Shown here in pieces: positions 6,766 through 15,011 of a stretch of 64,000 bases of DNA. A program made the translations under genes and the position numbers. Location: NCBI GenBank assembly GCA_947631085.1, contig CANRJY010000004.1, positions 104,579 through 168,578 on the forward strand, in the 5' to 3' direction. Each line of letters opens with the position of its first letter. Positions within the stretch are counted from its first letter, which is position 1. Source of the DNA: an uncultured Clostridia bacterium. Lineage in GTDB: Bacteria > Bacillota > Clostridia > UBA1381. The notes beneath the pieces are model-generated. The model did not search any database and was not told the origin of the DNA. It saw nothing but the letters and a program-made list of their open reading frames with translations.

Positions 6766-9700
6766 TTAGTCACGTTTCTTCATGAACATATATATTGATA
6801 TGAGCGCGCCTGTGGCAAATAATACCGAGAGCGTTATCCAAAGAACCGGCATATTATTGTCTCCGGTTTTCGGCGTATTGTTTTCCGGCGGACCAATCTG
6901 CCATCTCGGCGGTATTATCTCGCTGTCGGAAGGAACTGCCGTCGCTTCCGGACTTGTTTCGATAATTACTGACGGCGCCGCCGTCGGAGACGGAGCCTGT
7001 GTGACCGGTATGGCCGTAACTGTCGGCGCGGTCGGCGCGGGTGTTGACATGCTCGGTACCGAAGTAGCAGCCGGAGCGGCTGTCGGCGTTGGAGTTGCCC
7101 ATGTCGTTACCGGTGTTTGCGTCGGCACGGGCGTTGCTGTCTGCATCGGAGTCAGTGTCGGCGCGGGTGTAGGCGTTGACGCCGGTTTAAATCCGCCTCC
7201 GCCGCCCGAGCTCGGTCTCCTTGTCGGTGACGCTGTCGCGGACGGAGTTGAATGCGGCGCCGCCGTCGGCGTCGTGGTCGGATTAACCGTCGGATGCGGA
7301 ACGGATGTCGGCTTTATGGTTGGTGATGCCGTCGGATTTGACGGATCGTGTCCTCCGGGATCTTGCGTCGGAGCCAAAGTGCCGTTTGGCTCCGGCGTTT
7401 TTGCGTCCGGCGTTGCCGTCGGAACGGGAGTCGCCGTCGGTGCCGGTGTAGGCGTTGGCGTCGGAGTTGGCGTCGGTGTAGGTGTTGCTGTCGGAGCTGC
7501 CGTCGGCGTTGCTGTCGGTGTTGGCTCCGGCGTTGCTGTCGGATTTACAGTCGGTGATACCGTCGGATTTGACGGATCGTGTCCTCCGGGATCTTGCGTC
7601 GGAGCCAAAGTGCCGCTCGGTTCAGGCGTTTCTGCGTCCGGCGTTGCCGTCGGCGTTGGCGTTGGTTCAGGTGTAATCTCGGGCGTTGCCGTCGGTGTCG
7701 CTTCGGGAGCGGCGGACGGTGACGCTGTCGGCGTCGGTACCGGTGTTGCAGTCGGCGTCGGTGCCGGAGCGGTCGATGGCTCGGGCTCAACATAAGTATT
7801 CACATAAGCCGCCGCGTTTACACTGCTGCCGGAGTCGGAAATCGTGCCGCTTCCGCTGCCGGTCACCTTCGACGTGTAATTGTCAGCCGCTGTTTCGCTT
7901 ACTTTATATTCCGTACCCGTCGGTATATCCTTTATTGTGATATATTCTCCATCTTTCAGCGTGACAGAAGCCGCGCCGTCCGTAAACGTTATCTTTTTCT
8001 CCGCTCCCGTCGGAATGCCGTTTACGGATGTGGGATCACCCTCGTAATCGTACGTTTTGTTCACGTCGCTGCCGTCGAGAGTTATCGTAAATGTAAACGC
8101 TCTGTCCGCGTCGCTCGACGGCGCGTTCACAACCGTTTTGCTGATTGACAGGGCTGTCGGGTCGATACTCGCGCTTACCTGCGCCATAGCATAACGCCTG
8201 TCAATATATTTCTTGCCGGATTCCCCCGCGTTCTTTGTTCCTATTTTGATCGTGCCGCCTGTATAGGGAGCCGCAAAATCACTTATGCTGTGCGAGCCTG
8301 CCTCCGTTTCCGGATGAAGTATTTCATCGGCTGTCTTGGTATCCGCTTTGAACGTGGTAAATGTGCCGTCCGCGCCGTCGGCAAGCGCGCCCGACGTAAT
8401 ACCGCCGAACCTTATGCCGAATCCTTCGCCGCTCACCGGCACTACCTCATACTCGCCCTGAGGCAGACCGTATTTTCCGTAACCGCTGTTGTACGTTATC
8501 GAAACCGGAACCGTAACCGCATCGGGATCTTCCTCCGGCGTTTCGGGGACGGCGTAGCTTGCGGTATACGTTCCTATTTCCTCATCCCCTGCCGCGTTTT
8601 TCTTAACAAGCTTCGCCTTATATGTAACGGTCTGACCCGCCGCGTAAGTCTGTAAATATTTCACAACATCCGGCGGAAGTACCATTTCAAACGCGACCTC
8701 GCCGCTGACGATGTTGGTCGTTTTCAGACCCGCGCCTTCGGCGGTCGTCTGTTCGCTGCCCGAAACGGGCTTGAAGCTCTCTTCCCACGGATATACGGCT
8801 GTGCTCGTGTCGTCTACCGTTTTTTCCTCCTTGACAAGCGCCGCGTCCGCTTCCGCTCTTGTCTCATGTTCATCCGATATATACTTAACTGTCAGCTTGG
8901 ACTGTCTTTGATTTGTGTCCGCCGTTACGCCCTGATTTTCGGCTTTCTCCCATTTGAATTGAATCTTTCCGAGCTTGTCGCCTTCATGATTTTCTCCGCC
9001 CGTTTGCGTGGTCGGCTCTTCTCCCGCTTCCGAGAGATAGTAATAATCATACTCCTTCACTTGTTTAGCCGGATCGGTCTCCAAGGCGGCGGCGACAATT
9101 TCCTGAACTATAGCGTCAAATGTCGTACCGTTTTCTTCGGCGTATCGTTTCAGATATTCCCAATACCACGAGTTTTTATCTTCGCCCGCGAAATTATCTC
9201 TTATCGCTTCGCCGAGCTCCTTCGCCGCGCCGTCGTCGCTGAACGTCTCACCCATGAATATTACGTCCCGCTCTTCGGGAATTTTCATTTCGGGAATTTT
9301 TACATTGACAGCCGTTCTCGGGAATCCCTTTGACGGGAGATCCGTTATATCGTCAGTGTCATCGTCTATTTTTCGCTGCGCATCGTCGGTACCCGAGGTT
9401 GCGTTGGTTCCCGGATCCTTTTCGGAGAACACATAGTTTTCAAGCTCTAAGTTGCCGTTCGTGAGAACCGCGTTGCCGCCGATGAAGTCGTCCTTCGCCT
9501 TGATCTTGATCTGCGCATTCCATACGCCGAGCGTGCCTACATCCTCCGAGCAGCCCGGGATCGTCGCGCTTGTCCACTCGAGGTAGTACATACCTTTTTC
9601 GGTATCATAGCGAAGTATCGCGCGGTATCCTTCTATCTTACTGTTGCTGCTAAGATTTATAGCATATCCTTCCGGATGCGTTTCTTTTATATCCTCTTCT

Positions 9701-12700
9701 ACCGTGTCTATAGTGATCTTGCCGTCCTTTTCGAGCTTCCATACTCTGTCGTCCGAGTCAACGAGGTTGAATCTCGGGTCAATATAATCCTTTATCGTAT
9801 ACTCATCGAGATTGTCGGCAATTCGGTTAACGATGTTCTCCGAGAACGCGTCCGTAATTTCCTTTGACGTGTTTCCCTCGAATACATTCGTGTATTGCTC
9901 CACACCCTCCTCATATGCTTTTGAATCGTAGTTCGCGGGTATTTTTTCGCTATTGTATTCCTCGCCCGCGATTGCGGCAAGGAATTGGATAGCCTGGTTG
10001 TAGTCCACCGAGCCGCGCGTTACTGTACCGCCGGAAAGCATTACGCAAAGGATTTCGTAGCCCTCATCTTCGCGAAGCTCCTTTGCCTGTTTGACCGCAT
10101 CAAGCGCGTCAGGATTTTCCGGATCAAGTAAGTTTGTTATTTCTTTTCCTTTTTCTAAAGCGTCTGCAAGCTCGGTGTCCTTACCGTCCGTGAACAGGAT
10201 AATATACTTTTTCGTACCCTCCTCCGGCGCGCCTTCCGAATCTTTCAGATATGTGTTAAACGTCGTAAATCCCGCGCTTGTCGATGTGTTACCCGTCAGC
10301 ACATAATTGTATTGTCCGCCGTTGTTCGCCGAAACGCCGTCTTTGTGAGTATCACCGTTCTCGCGGCTCAGAATCGAAATAGCGGCGGTGGGATCCGTCG
10401 TCCAGTCGAGGAGCTTAAATTTCTCGTATTCACTCTCATGACCTTCATCAAAGGTATCTTCGGTGGTGGTGTAACGCTTCGTGCTGAATCGTACCGCCGA
10501 TATGCGGCTGTCGGGCGACGCCTCGTTAAGCTTTGTCGCGAACAATCCGAGCGCGTGCTGAAGCACCTCCGACTTAACTCTCGTCGTATCTGCCTTATAA
10601 TATACATGCGACCAGCCGTTCGCATCCATACCGTTCTGACCGGTACTGTAGAAGCAGCAGAGATGTCCCTGATCGTCAAGGAAGAACTTTATAGGCTCGA
10701 ACTGCTTCGGCTCATAGTAATAATACCCGCCCGTCGGTTCATTCTTGCCGTCCGTAATTTCGGAATTGAGCTTACCCTCCGCAGTTACTTCTGCTGTGTC
10801 GGTTGTATAGCCGTTGTAATAGTACCGTCTATTTTCACCCACGTCAGTTCTGAGCGCGTCCATTGTTTTCGCCGTGCCGACCTCAAGAATATCCGCCCAG
10901 TGCGAGGTTGACGTTACATAGTACCAGCCCGCTCTGTCGTTCGGTTCCGCGGCGGCTATATTATCTTGAAGCATAGCCGTCGCCGCGCCGCCGGAATTGG
11001 CGCTGAAATACGCTAATCCGCCCTCCGGCGTAAGCGTCCACGGCTGCGCCTGCTGCACGCCGTCAGCCTTGACGCTGTCATTATTCTGATAGTTGTCGTA
11101 TAATTTTTTAACATCAGGCTCCGACAGAGCCGTGTCGAATATGTATACGTTGTCAACAAATATATCCTGTCCGTCGTAGCTGTCTTTAATTCCGTTAAGC
11201 ACAACCCGCCATGTACCGGTTTTTTCTACATCGCCACTTGTCGAATTTTCAGCATCGCTAAGAACGACTCCGTTTTCGTATACCTGCACATGTTCGGTAT
11301 TTCCATCGGTTTTGTTGAAAACAAGAGTGTATGTTATAGTTTCTTTATCTTGAATAATTTTTTTAAACCTTTTTTCATTATAAAGGTTGCCGTTTTCCGG
11401 AGCAGTACCTGATAATCCATGTCCGATTTTCAATCGTTCATTACTGGGGCCATCATCTCGCCATACATTGACAAATTCTTTACCCGAATTGTTTTCAAGC
11501 GGTCCGATGTATATAAGCTGGTCGGTTTTTGTGGATGATAAAGTTTGTGATTCATCATTCTTTTTTCCTTGACTTTTACTCGATTTCAAGTTAAATGATA
11601 TGGTGAAATTATCTCCAAGCTCTCCGCTGAGAAGCAAGCCCTTGTCTTGAGCAGTGTCCTCAGCTTTATATGACACGTTTAATCCGTTGGCTTCACTGAA
11701 TTTTAATCCGTGCGTTTCTTCTCCTGTTTCTTCCTGTGTGTTGAAATTGAAGGCTTCACCTTCAACAGTTGCGGAATTAACCGCCGGCGCGTGTTCATGT
11801 TTTAATCTGTTTACAGTCCACGACCGTGTATGTCCCTCTTCAAGCGTCACTGCCTGTTGAAAATCATAATAGCTTAAAAGGTGGTTTTTTTCGGGAGTTT
11901 CGGAATAGCCCGGCATTTCATCGCCCGTATGCTGTATGGCTGCACCGTCCCAGTAGCCGATAGGAACATATTCGTTTGTGCTTGGGCGCTTGTCGAATAT
12001 GTAATAGCTGTAGCCGGTGTAGCTGAGCGGTGAATTGTCTGTGTTTTTGGTCGGATCGTCGTTTTCGCCTATTGGGTCTTGAAGAACGTTTTTGACTTCT
12101 TCGTCCGTAAGGATATAGTCCGTCATATCGGTTCCGCTCGTAACTCCATCCATTTTGACTTTCTTTGCAATAAAATCATCAGTGCTGCTGCCAATATCCC
12201 TGTCATCCGCTGTGATCTTACTAAATCCCGTGTCCGTGTCGCTGTCTCCCGCAGACGAGAACGCCATACTTCCCGAAGCGTCGAGAATAAGACCTACGTC
12301 CGCCTTATTGTTGCCGACGAACCAGGACTCCAAGTCAAGCTGATATATGCGCTTTTCCTCGTCTATAACGGAAGCAGTTTTATCCGTGTGCAAGCCCGAT
12401 GTGGTCTTGTAAACCTTAGTGTCGTTAAGCGGAGTGGAATCCCAGTTAATTGAACTATTTCCGTTTACTTTAATTTCCTCGTCACTTAAGCGCTGCTCTA
12501 CTATCTCTTGCGCCGCTTCACGATTTTCCTCGGTGCTATTTATATATTTCTCTGTGGCGGGATCAGCAATAGGCTTACCCGATATATCCGTGCCGCTCTC
12601 AGTCGTTCCGTTTGGATAGCCCCAAACGAAAGCAACGTCATGTTCTGGATTCGGGGTGGCTCCTCCGTCAGTACCGCCGTAAACCGCGTCGTCTTTCGAG

Positions 12701-13182
12701 CCGTTAACGTATATATCCGCGCTGTCGTAGAACGCGTGAGCCTTGACGACTCTGATTTTCGGGTCATATTTTATAATCATCCGATTATTTTCGTTGTCAA
12801 TATTTACCGCATCCTGTCCCGCGGAAACCGAAAATCCCTTAAATTTGTGATCACCGTTAAGGGGCTTTATTATAATAGTGCCGTCTTCTTCGCTTATGTC
12901 TCCATCTTCAATGTTTGATCCGTCGGAACCGGATTCGACGTCATATGTAATGTCATAGTTATCGTCCGCGATTTTTTTAATAGTCGCAGTGAACGTTTGC
13001 TCCGGCTCATCCGTATCGAGATCGCTGTACCAGTGCCTTACTATGATTTGCATATCCTGATATGCTTCTTCATCCGCCGAAACGGGCAGCGCGATATTCA
13101 TCATGGAAATAAGCGTACACAAACAAACAAGTCCCGAAATGCCGCGGCGAAAAGCCGCTTTTGTTAAAAACTTTCTTTTCAT
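6766..13182 (-). CDS. Giant cell-wall-anchored VWA/LamG adhesin with Pro/Thr stalk
   Basis: A 2138-residue surface protein. Order of parts: a signal peptide (MKRKFLTKAAFRRG..., cleavage near PVSADEE); a von Willebrand A-type domain that starts with the MIDAS motif LILDASGSM near residue 297; a concanavalin/LamG-like domain about 500-690; the rest of the VWA fold (IILFTDGKD near 995); isopeptide- or SpaA-like beta-domains, the clearest at about 1680-1780 (KTVVNAPSSDADRAFTFTI); a Pro/Thr/Ala stalk of PTPTATPVP-type repeats (about 1800-2080); NTPKTG; a transmembrane helix and KKRD. I chose the ATG at 13182 because AAAGGAG lies 10 nt upstream; an ATG 30 nt earlier lacks a site. It is first in an operon with srtB. 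A matrix- or host-binding adhesin or pilin-tip-like role is inferred; the ligand is unknown. Confidence 0.85.
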   Translation of the reverse strand: MKRKFLTKAAFRRGISGLVCLCTLISMMNIALPVSADEEAYQDMQIIVRHWYSDLDTDEPEQTFTATIKKIADDNYDITYDVESGSDGSNIEDGDISEEDGTIIIKPLNGDHKFKGFSVSAGQDAVNIDNENNRMIIKYDPKIRVVKAHAFYDSADIYVNGSKDDAVYGGTDGGATPNPEHDVAFVWGYPNGTTESGTDISGKPIADPATEKYINSTEENREAAQEIVEQRLSDEEIKVNGNSSINWDSTPLNDTKVYKTTSGLHTDKTASVIDEEKRIYQLDLESWFVGNNKADVGLILDASGSMAFSSAGDSDTDTGFSKITADDRDIGSSTDDFIAKKVKMDGVTSGTDMTDYILTDEEVKNVLQDPIGENDDPTKNTDNSPLSYTGYSYYIFDKRPSTNEYVPIGYWDGAAIQHTGDEMPGYSETPEKNHLLSYYDFQQAVTLEEGHTRSWTVNRLKHEHAPAVNSATVEGEAFNFNTQEETGEETHGLKFSEANGLNVSYKAEDTAQDKGLLLSGELGDNFTISFNLKSSKSQGKKNDESQTLSSTKTDQLIYIGPLENNSGKEFVNVWRDDGPSNERLKIGHGLSGTAPENGNLYNEKRFKKIIQDKETITYTLVFNKTDGNTEHVQVYENGVVLSDAENSTSGDVEKTGTWRVVLNGIKDSYDGQDIFVDNVYIFDTALSEPDVKKLYDNYQNNDSVKADGVQQAQPWTLTPEGGLAYFSANSGGAATAMLQDNIAAAEPNDRAGWYYVTSTSHWADILEVGTAKTMDALRTDVGENRRYYYNGYTTDTAEVTAEGKLNSEITDGKNEPTGGYYYYEPKQFEPIKFFLDDQGHLCCFYSTGQNGMDANGWSHVYYKADTTRVKSEVLQHALGLFATKLNEASPDSRISAVRFSTKRYTTTEDTFDEGHESEYEKFKLLDWTTDPTAAISILSRENGDTHKDGVSANNGGQYNYVLTGNTSTSAGFTTFNTYLKDSEGAPEEGTKKYIILFTDGKDTELADALEKGKEITNLLDPENPDALDAVKQAKELREDEGYEILCVMLSGGTVTRGSVDYNQAIQFLAAIAGEEYNSEKIPANYDSKAYEEGVEQYTNVFEGNTSKEITDAFSENIVNRIADNLDEYTIKDYIDPRFNLVDSDDRVWKLEKDGKITIDTVEEDIKETHPEGYAINLSSNSKIEGYRAILRYDTEKGMYYLEWTSATIPGCSEDVGTLGVWNAQIKIKAKDDFIGGNAVLTNGNLELENYVFSEKDPGTNATSGTDDAQRKIDDDTDDITDLPSKGFPRTAVNVKIPEMKIPEERDVIFMGETFSDDGAAKELGEAIRDNFAGEDKNSWYWEYLKRYAEENGTTFDAIVQEIVAAALETDPAKQVKEYDYYYLSEAGEEPTTQTGGENHEGDKLGKIQFKWEKAENQGVTADTNQRQSKLTVKYISDEHETRAEADAALVKEEKTVDDTSTAVYPWEESFKPVSGSEQTTAEGAGLKTTNIVSGEVAFEMVLPPDVVKYLQTYAAGQTVTYKAKLVKKNAAGDEEIGTYTASYAVPETPEEDPDAVTVPVSITYNSGYGKYGLPQGEYEVVPVSGEGFGIRFGGITSGALADGADGTFTTFKADTKTADEILHPETEAGSHSISDFAAPYTGGTIKIGTKNAGESGKKYIDRRYAMAQVSASIDPTALSISKTVVNAPSSDADRAFTFTITLDGSDVNKTYDYEGDPTSVNGIPTGAEKKITFTDGAASVTLKDGEYITIKDIPTGTEYKVSETAADNYTSKVTGSGSGTISDSGSSVNAAAYVNTYVEPEPSTAPAPTPTATPVPTPTASPSAAPEATPTATPEITPEPTPTPTATPDAETPEPSGTLAPTQDPGGHDPSNPTVSPTVNPTATPEPTPTATPTAAPTATPTPTPTPTPTPTPAPTATPVPTATPDAKTPEPNGTLAPTQDPGGHDPSNPTASPTIKPTSVPHPTVNPTTTPTAAPHSTPSATASPTRRPSSGGGGGFKPASTPTPAPTLTPMQTATPVPTQTPVTTWATPTPTAAPAATSVPSMSTPAPTAPTVTAIPVTQAPSPTAAPSVIIETSPEATAVPSDSEIIPPRWQIGPPENNTPKTGDNNMPVLWITLSVLFATGALISIYMFMKKRD
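7322..7422. repeat. Stalk-coding direct repeat, copy 1
   Basis: About 101 bp encoding the segment TLAPTQDPGGHDPSNPT and flanks; repeated 231 bp away at 7553-7653 with few differences. Confidence 0.8.
7553..7653. repeat. Stalk-coding direct repeat, copy 2
   Basis: Second copy of the repeat at 7322-7422 within the Pro/Thr-rich stalk of the adhesin. Recombination between the copies would change stalk length by 77 codons in frame. Confidence 0.8.
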
Positions 13183-13238
13183 AACCCGTGTTCTCCTTTT
13201 ATCCAAATTCATGCATTTTTATAAAATTTTCCTGTTTT

Positions 13239-13268
13239 CTTTCGTAAAACAACAATGTTTTGCGAAAG
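13239..13268. promoter_or_regulatory. Palindrome A: CTTTCG(T)AAAACA-ACAA-TGTTTTGCGAAAG
   Basis: A 30-bp inverted repeat with 13-bp arms (one mismatch) and a 4-bp ACAA centre, in the predicted 5' leader of the adhesin operon. The core recurs at 13289-13308 and, inverted, at 13671-13690. Confidence 0.7.
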
Positions 13269-13288
13269 TACGAATAGAACAAGATTTT

Positions 13289-13308
13289 GCAAAACAACAA
13301 TGTTTTGC
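13289..13308. promoter_or_regulatory. Palindrome B: GCAAAACA-ACAA-TGTTTTGC
   Basis: A perfect 8+4+8 inverted repeat, 20 bp beyond palindrome A and about 20 bp downstream of the adhesin -10 region. Confidence 0.7.
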
Positions 13309-13327
13309 TAATGAAAAAATCCACAAT

Positions 13328-13357
13328 TATATATAAAATGTTATCATATTTTCGCAA
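13328..13357 (-). promoter_or_regulatory. Possible promoter of the adhesin-sortase operon
   Basis: Minus strand TTGCGA (13352-13357), 18 bp, TATATA (13328-13333; TATAAT overlaps at 13326-13331). The weak -35 makes this tentative. It would give a 5' leader of about 140 nt containing palindromes A and B. Confidence 0.4.
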
Positions 13358-13669
13358 AAAAATCAATCAAAATTTATTAAATTTGTATGTGCAGAATGTA
13401 AAAATTTATTATAGTGTTTTGTGCAATATGCAATATAAATCCAATTTTCATTATATTATTAACCTATTTACCGTCAAAATGTGGTCAGGAAACTTGAGCG
13501 CGGTCAACGCGCAGACTCTCCGATAACACTGATTGCTGCCCGCTTGTCTGCCCGCGCGCAGACGGATAGGACATGGAAATTCATATTTTAAAAGCACGAT
13601 TCGCCGTCATTTATTTGGTCGCAAAATCCGAATAACGACGCTGTAATGCCCGTATCGACGACGTTTTCA

Positions 13670-13692
13670 TAAAACATTGTTGTTTTGCGAAA
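13670..13692. promoter_or_regulatory. Palindrome C (inverted orientation)
   Basis: AAAACA-TTGT-TGTTTT followed by GCGAAA; the reverse complement matches palindromes A and B. It lies 50 bp upstream of the -35 of the ThyX-like/folA promoter. Confidence 0.6.
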
Positions 13693-13741
13693 TTCTTTTT
13701 TGCCGTATATTTTAAAGATGTCTTAAAAAGATACTTCTTTC

Positions 13742-13770
13742 TTGACAAAATACCCCGAATGTGGTATAAT
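13742..13770 (+). promoter_or_regulatory. Consensus promoter of the ThyX-like/folA operon
   Basis: TTGACA (13742-13747), 17 bp, TATAAT (13765-13770). The predicted start near 13777 is 2 nt before the first helix of the leader RNA. Confidence 0.85.
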
Positions 13771-13776
13771 AACCTC

Positions 13777-13833
13777 ACGGCGTTACCAAAAGCAAAGCTT
13801 TTGACGCCTGAGAGAACATTGTATTATAACGCC
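13777..13833 (+). ncRNA. Structured leader RNA, copy 1 of an unrecognised class
   Basis: A 57-nt 5'-terminal RNA domain. Outer helix GGCGUUA (13779-13785) / UAACGCC (13827-13833). Inner hairpin AAAAGC-AAA-GCUUUU. A conserved single-stranded segment GACGCCUGAGAGAACAUUGU follows. An alternative pairing GGCGU/ACGCC (13804-13808) would exclude the outer helix. From -10 to the end of the outer helix it matches the leader at 47442-47505 in 64 of 70 positions; the differences include a G-C to U-A compensatory change in the hairpin. I do not recognise it as a common riboswitch; it lacks the signatures of the TPP, THF, glycine, purine, SAM and ZTP classes. Confidence 0.65.
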
Positions 13834-13857
13834 AAGCAAATTCAAGGAGCGAAAAAA

Positions 13858-14511
13858 ATGAAATTTGAAAATACCGAAATCTATGGCTTCAAAAGCGCCC
13901 TGCGCGGTATGCGCAATCCGTTGGAATCATGGGCGAAAAACGATACAGTCGAGGAAAACGGAAACGTCACGATCGGCGAAAACGACTTGTCCCTCGCGCG
14001 CCGCCTTATAAAATCGGGTAGCGAGCACCGTAAATTCATGCGCCAAATTTTCGTGTCCGTCGATATAACGGGGCCTCTTTACTGGTGGAAGGAGTTCGAC
14101 ACATACAAGGTAGGCACGGTCGCGAACAGCACCTCGACAATGCACAAGTTAGCGTCCACTCCGATCACTCTCGATTGCTTTGAAATCGACGATTACGACG
14201 GCTCGCTTACATACGAGAGCGGAGAGCTGTCGGGTATAATAAACAAGCATATCGAATTTCTTGAGGAAATGCGCGTAAAATACCTCGAAACAAAGGACAA
14301 AGCCTACTGGAAGGAGCTTATCCGCTGGCTGCCCTCGTCGTGGCAGCAGACGCGCACGGTTACGATGTCGTACGAAAACCTGCTCGCGATGTGCTCGAAG
14401 GGACAGCGGAGAAACCATAAATTGACGGAATGGTCGGTATCGTTCATAAATTGGGCGCGCACGCTCCCCTACGCGCAGGAGCTTATTTTCGGAGACGAGC
14501 TTGATGACTGA
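13858..14511 (+). CDS. ThyX-like protein of unknown activity, coupled to folA
   Basis: A 217-residue cytoplasmic protein. The start ATG 13858 has AAGGAG 7 nt upstream. Segment GSEHRKFMRQIFVSVDITGP followed by a KEFDTYKVGTVANSTSTMH region resembles, in length and spacing, the flavin-dependent thymidylate synthase core (H-x3-L-E-H...Q-L-x-R-H-R-x2-S-x3-Q-S-x-R-Y). The RHR and SxRY residues are replaced, however. A second segment RRNHKLTEWSVSFINW near residue 190 is conserved-looking. The next gene, overlapping by 8 bp, is dihydrofolate reductase, an enzyme of the same thymidylate/folate cycle. I infer a ThyX-fold relative with an altered active site. The reaction is unknown, and a phage-derived origin is possible. 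Confidence 0.4.
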   Translation: MKFENTEIYGFKSALRGMRNPLESWAKNDTVEENGNVTIGENDLSLARRLIKSGSEHRKFMRQIFVSVDITGPLYWWKEFDTYKVGTVANSTSTMHKLASTPITLDCFEIDDYDGSLTYESGELSGIINKHIEFLEEMRVKYLETKDKAYWKELIRWLPSSWQQTRTVTMSYENLLAMCSKGQRRNHKLTEWSVSFINWARTLPYAQELIFGDELDD

Positions 14512-14998
14512 AATGAATTTAATCGCCGCCGTTGACGAAAAAAACGGCATAGGCAGGGATAATATGCTGCTTTTTCACATACCCGAGGACATGAAGCGCT
14601 TCCGCTCCCTCACAATGGGCGCGGCTGTCGTGATGGGCGGAAAAACCATGCGGTCATTACCGAATCAAAAGCCGCTCGAAGGGCGCGAAAACATAGTTCT
14701 GACGCGCGATAAAGACTTTTCCGCGGACGGGTTCACTGTCTGCAATTCAGTTGATGATTTGTTTGAAATTTTAAAAACATCGGATAAACCGATTTTCGTA
14801 ATAGGCGGCGGAGAAATTTATTCGCTGCTTCTGCCGTACTGCTCGCGCGCGTATATAACGCATATCGACGCGGACGGGCACGCGGATACGTTTTTTCCCG
14901 ATTTTGGAACGAAATGGCGGCTTGCTAGCCAATCGGAAACGCGCGAATATAACGGCATAAAATACCGATTTTGTGAATACGAAAGGACAGCCCGCTGA
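14504..14998 (+). CDS. folA: Dihydrofolate reductase
   Basis: A 164-residue enzyme reducing dihydrofolate to tetrahydrofolate with NADPH, needed for thymidylate, purine and methionine synthesis. Family marks: MNLIAAVDEKNGIG at the N-terminus, PEDMKRFRSLTMG near residue 25, VMGGKTMRSLP near 45, FVIGGGEIYSLLLPY near 100, and a THIDADGHADTFFP stretch. The ATG 14504 has GGAG 9 nt upstream; the second ATG (14513) would also give a complete enzyme. The start overlaps the stop of the ThyX-like gene, indicating translational coupling. Its terminator overlaps the stop codon. Confidence 0.93.
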   Translation: MTEMNLIAAVDEKNGIGRDNMLLFHIPEDMKRFRSLTMGAAVVMGGKTMRSLPNQKPLEGRENIVLTRDKDFSADGFTVCNSVDDLFEILKTSDKPIFVIGGGEIYSLLLPYCSRAYITHIDADGHADTFFPDFGTKWRLASQSETREYNGIKYRFCEYERTAR

Positions 14999-15010
14999 GC
15001 TGCCCTTTTT
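14985..15010 (+). terminator. Terminator of folA
   Basis: Stem GGACAGC / GCTGCCC (one mismatch) followed by TTTTT; overlaps the folA stop codon. Confidence 0.7.
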
Positions 15011-15011
15011 A

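Larger units (their letters stand above)
13183..13857. other. 675-bp intergenic regulatory region between adhesin and ThyX-like gene
   Basis: AT-rich region without a supported gene. It holds the adhesin leader and probable promoter, three copies of a CAAAACA-ACAA-TGTTTTG palindrome, and the promoter plus structured leader of the ThyX-like/folA unit. The stretch 13380-13660 shows nothing else that I can recognise. Confidence 0.7.

Noticed and set aside
6782..7795. Long plus-strand Val/Gly-rich frame opposite the adhesin stalk
   Set aside because: Mirror image of the Pro/Thr codon repeats; low-complexity, no initiation signal.
13777..13833. Leader as TPP or THF riboswitch
   Set aside because: A CUGAGA string is present, but the other conserved TPP helices and the THF core motifs are missing.
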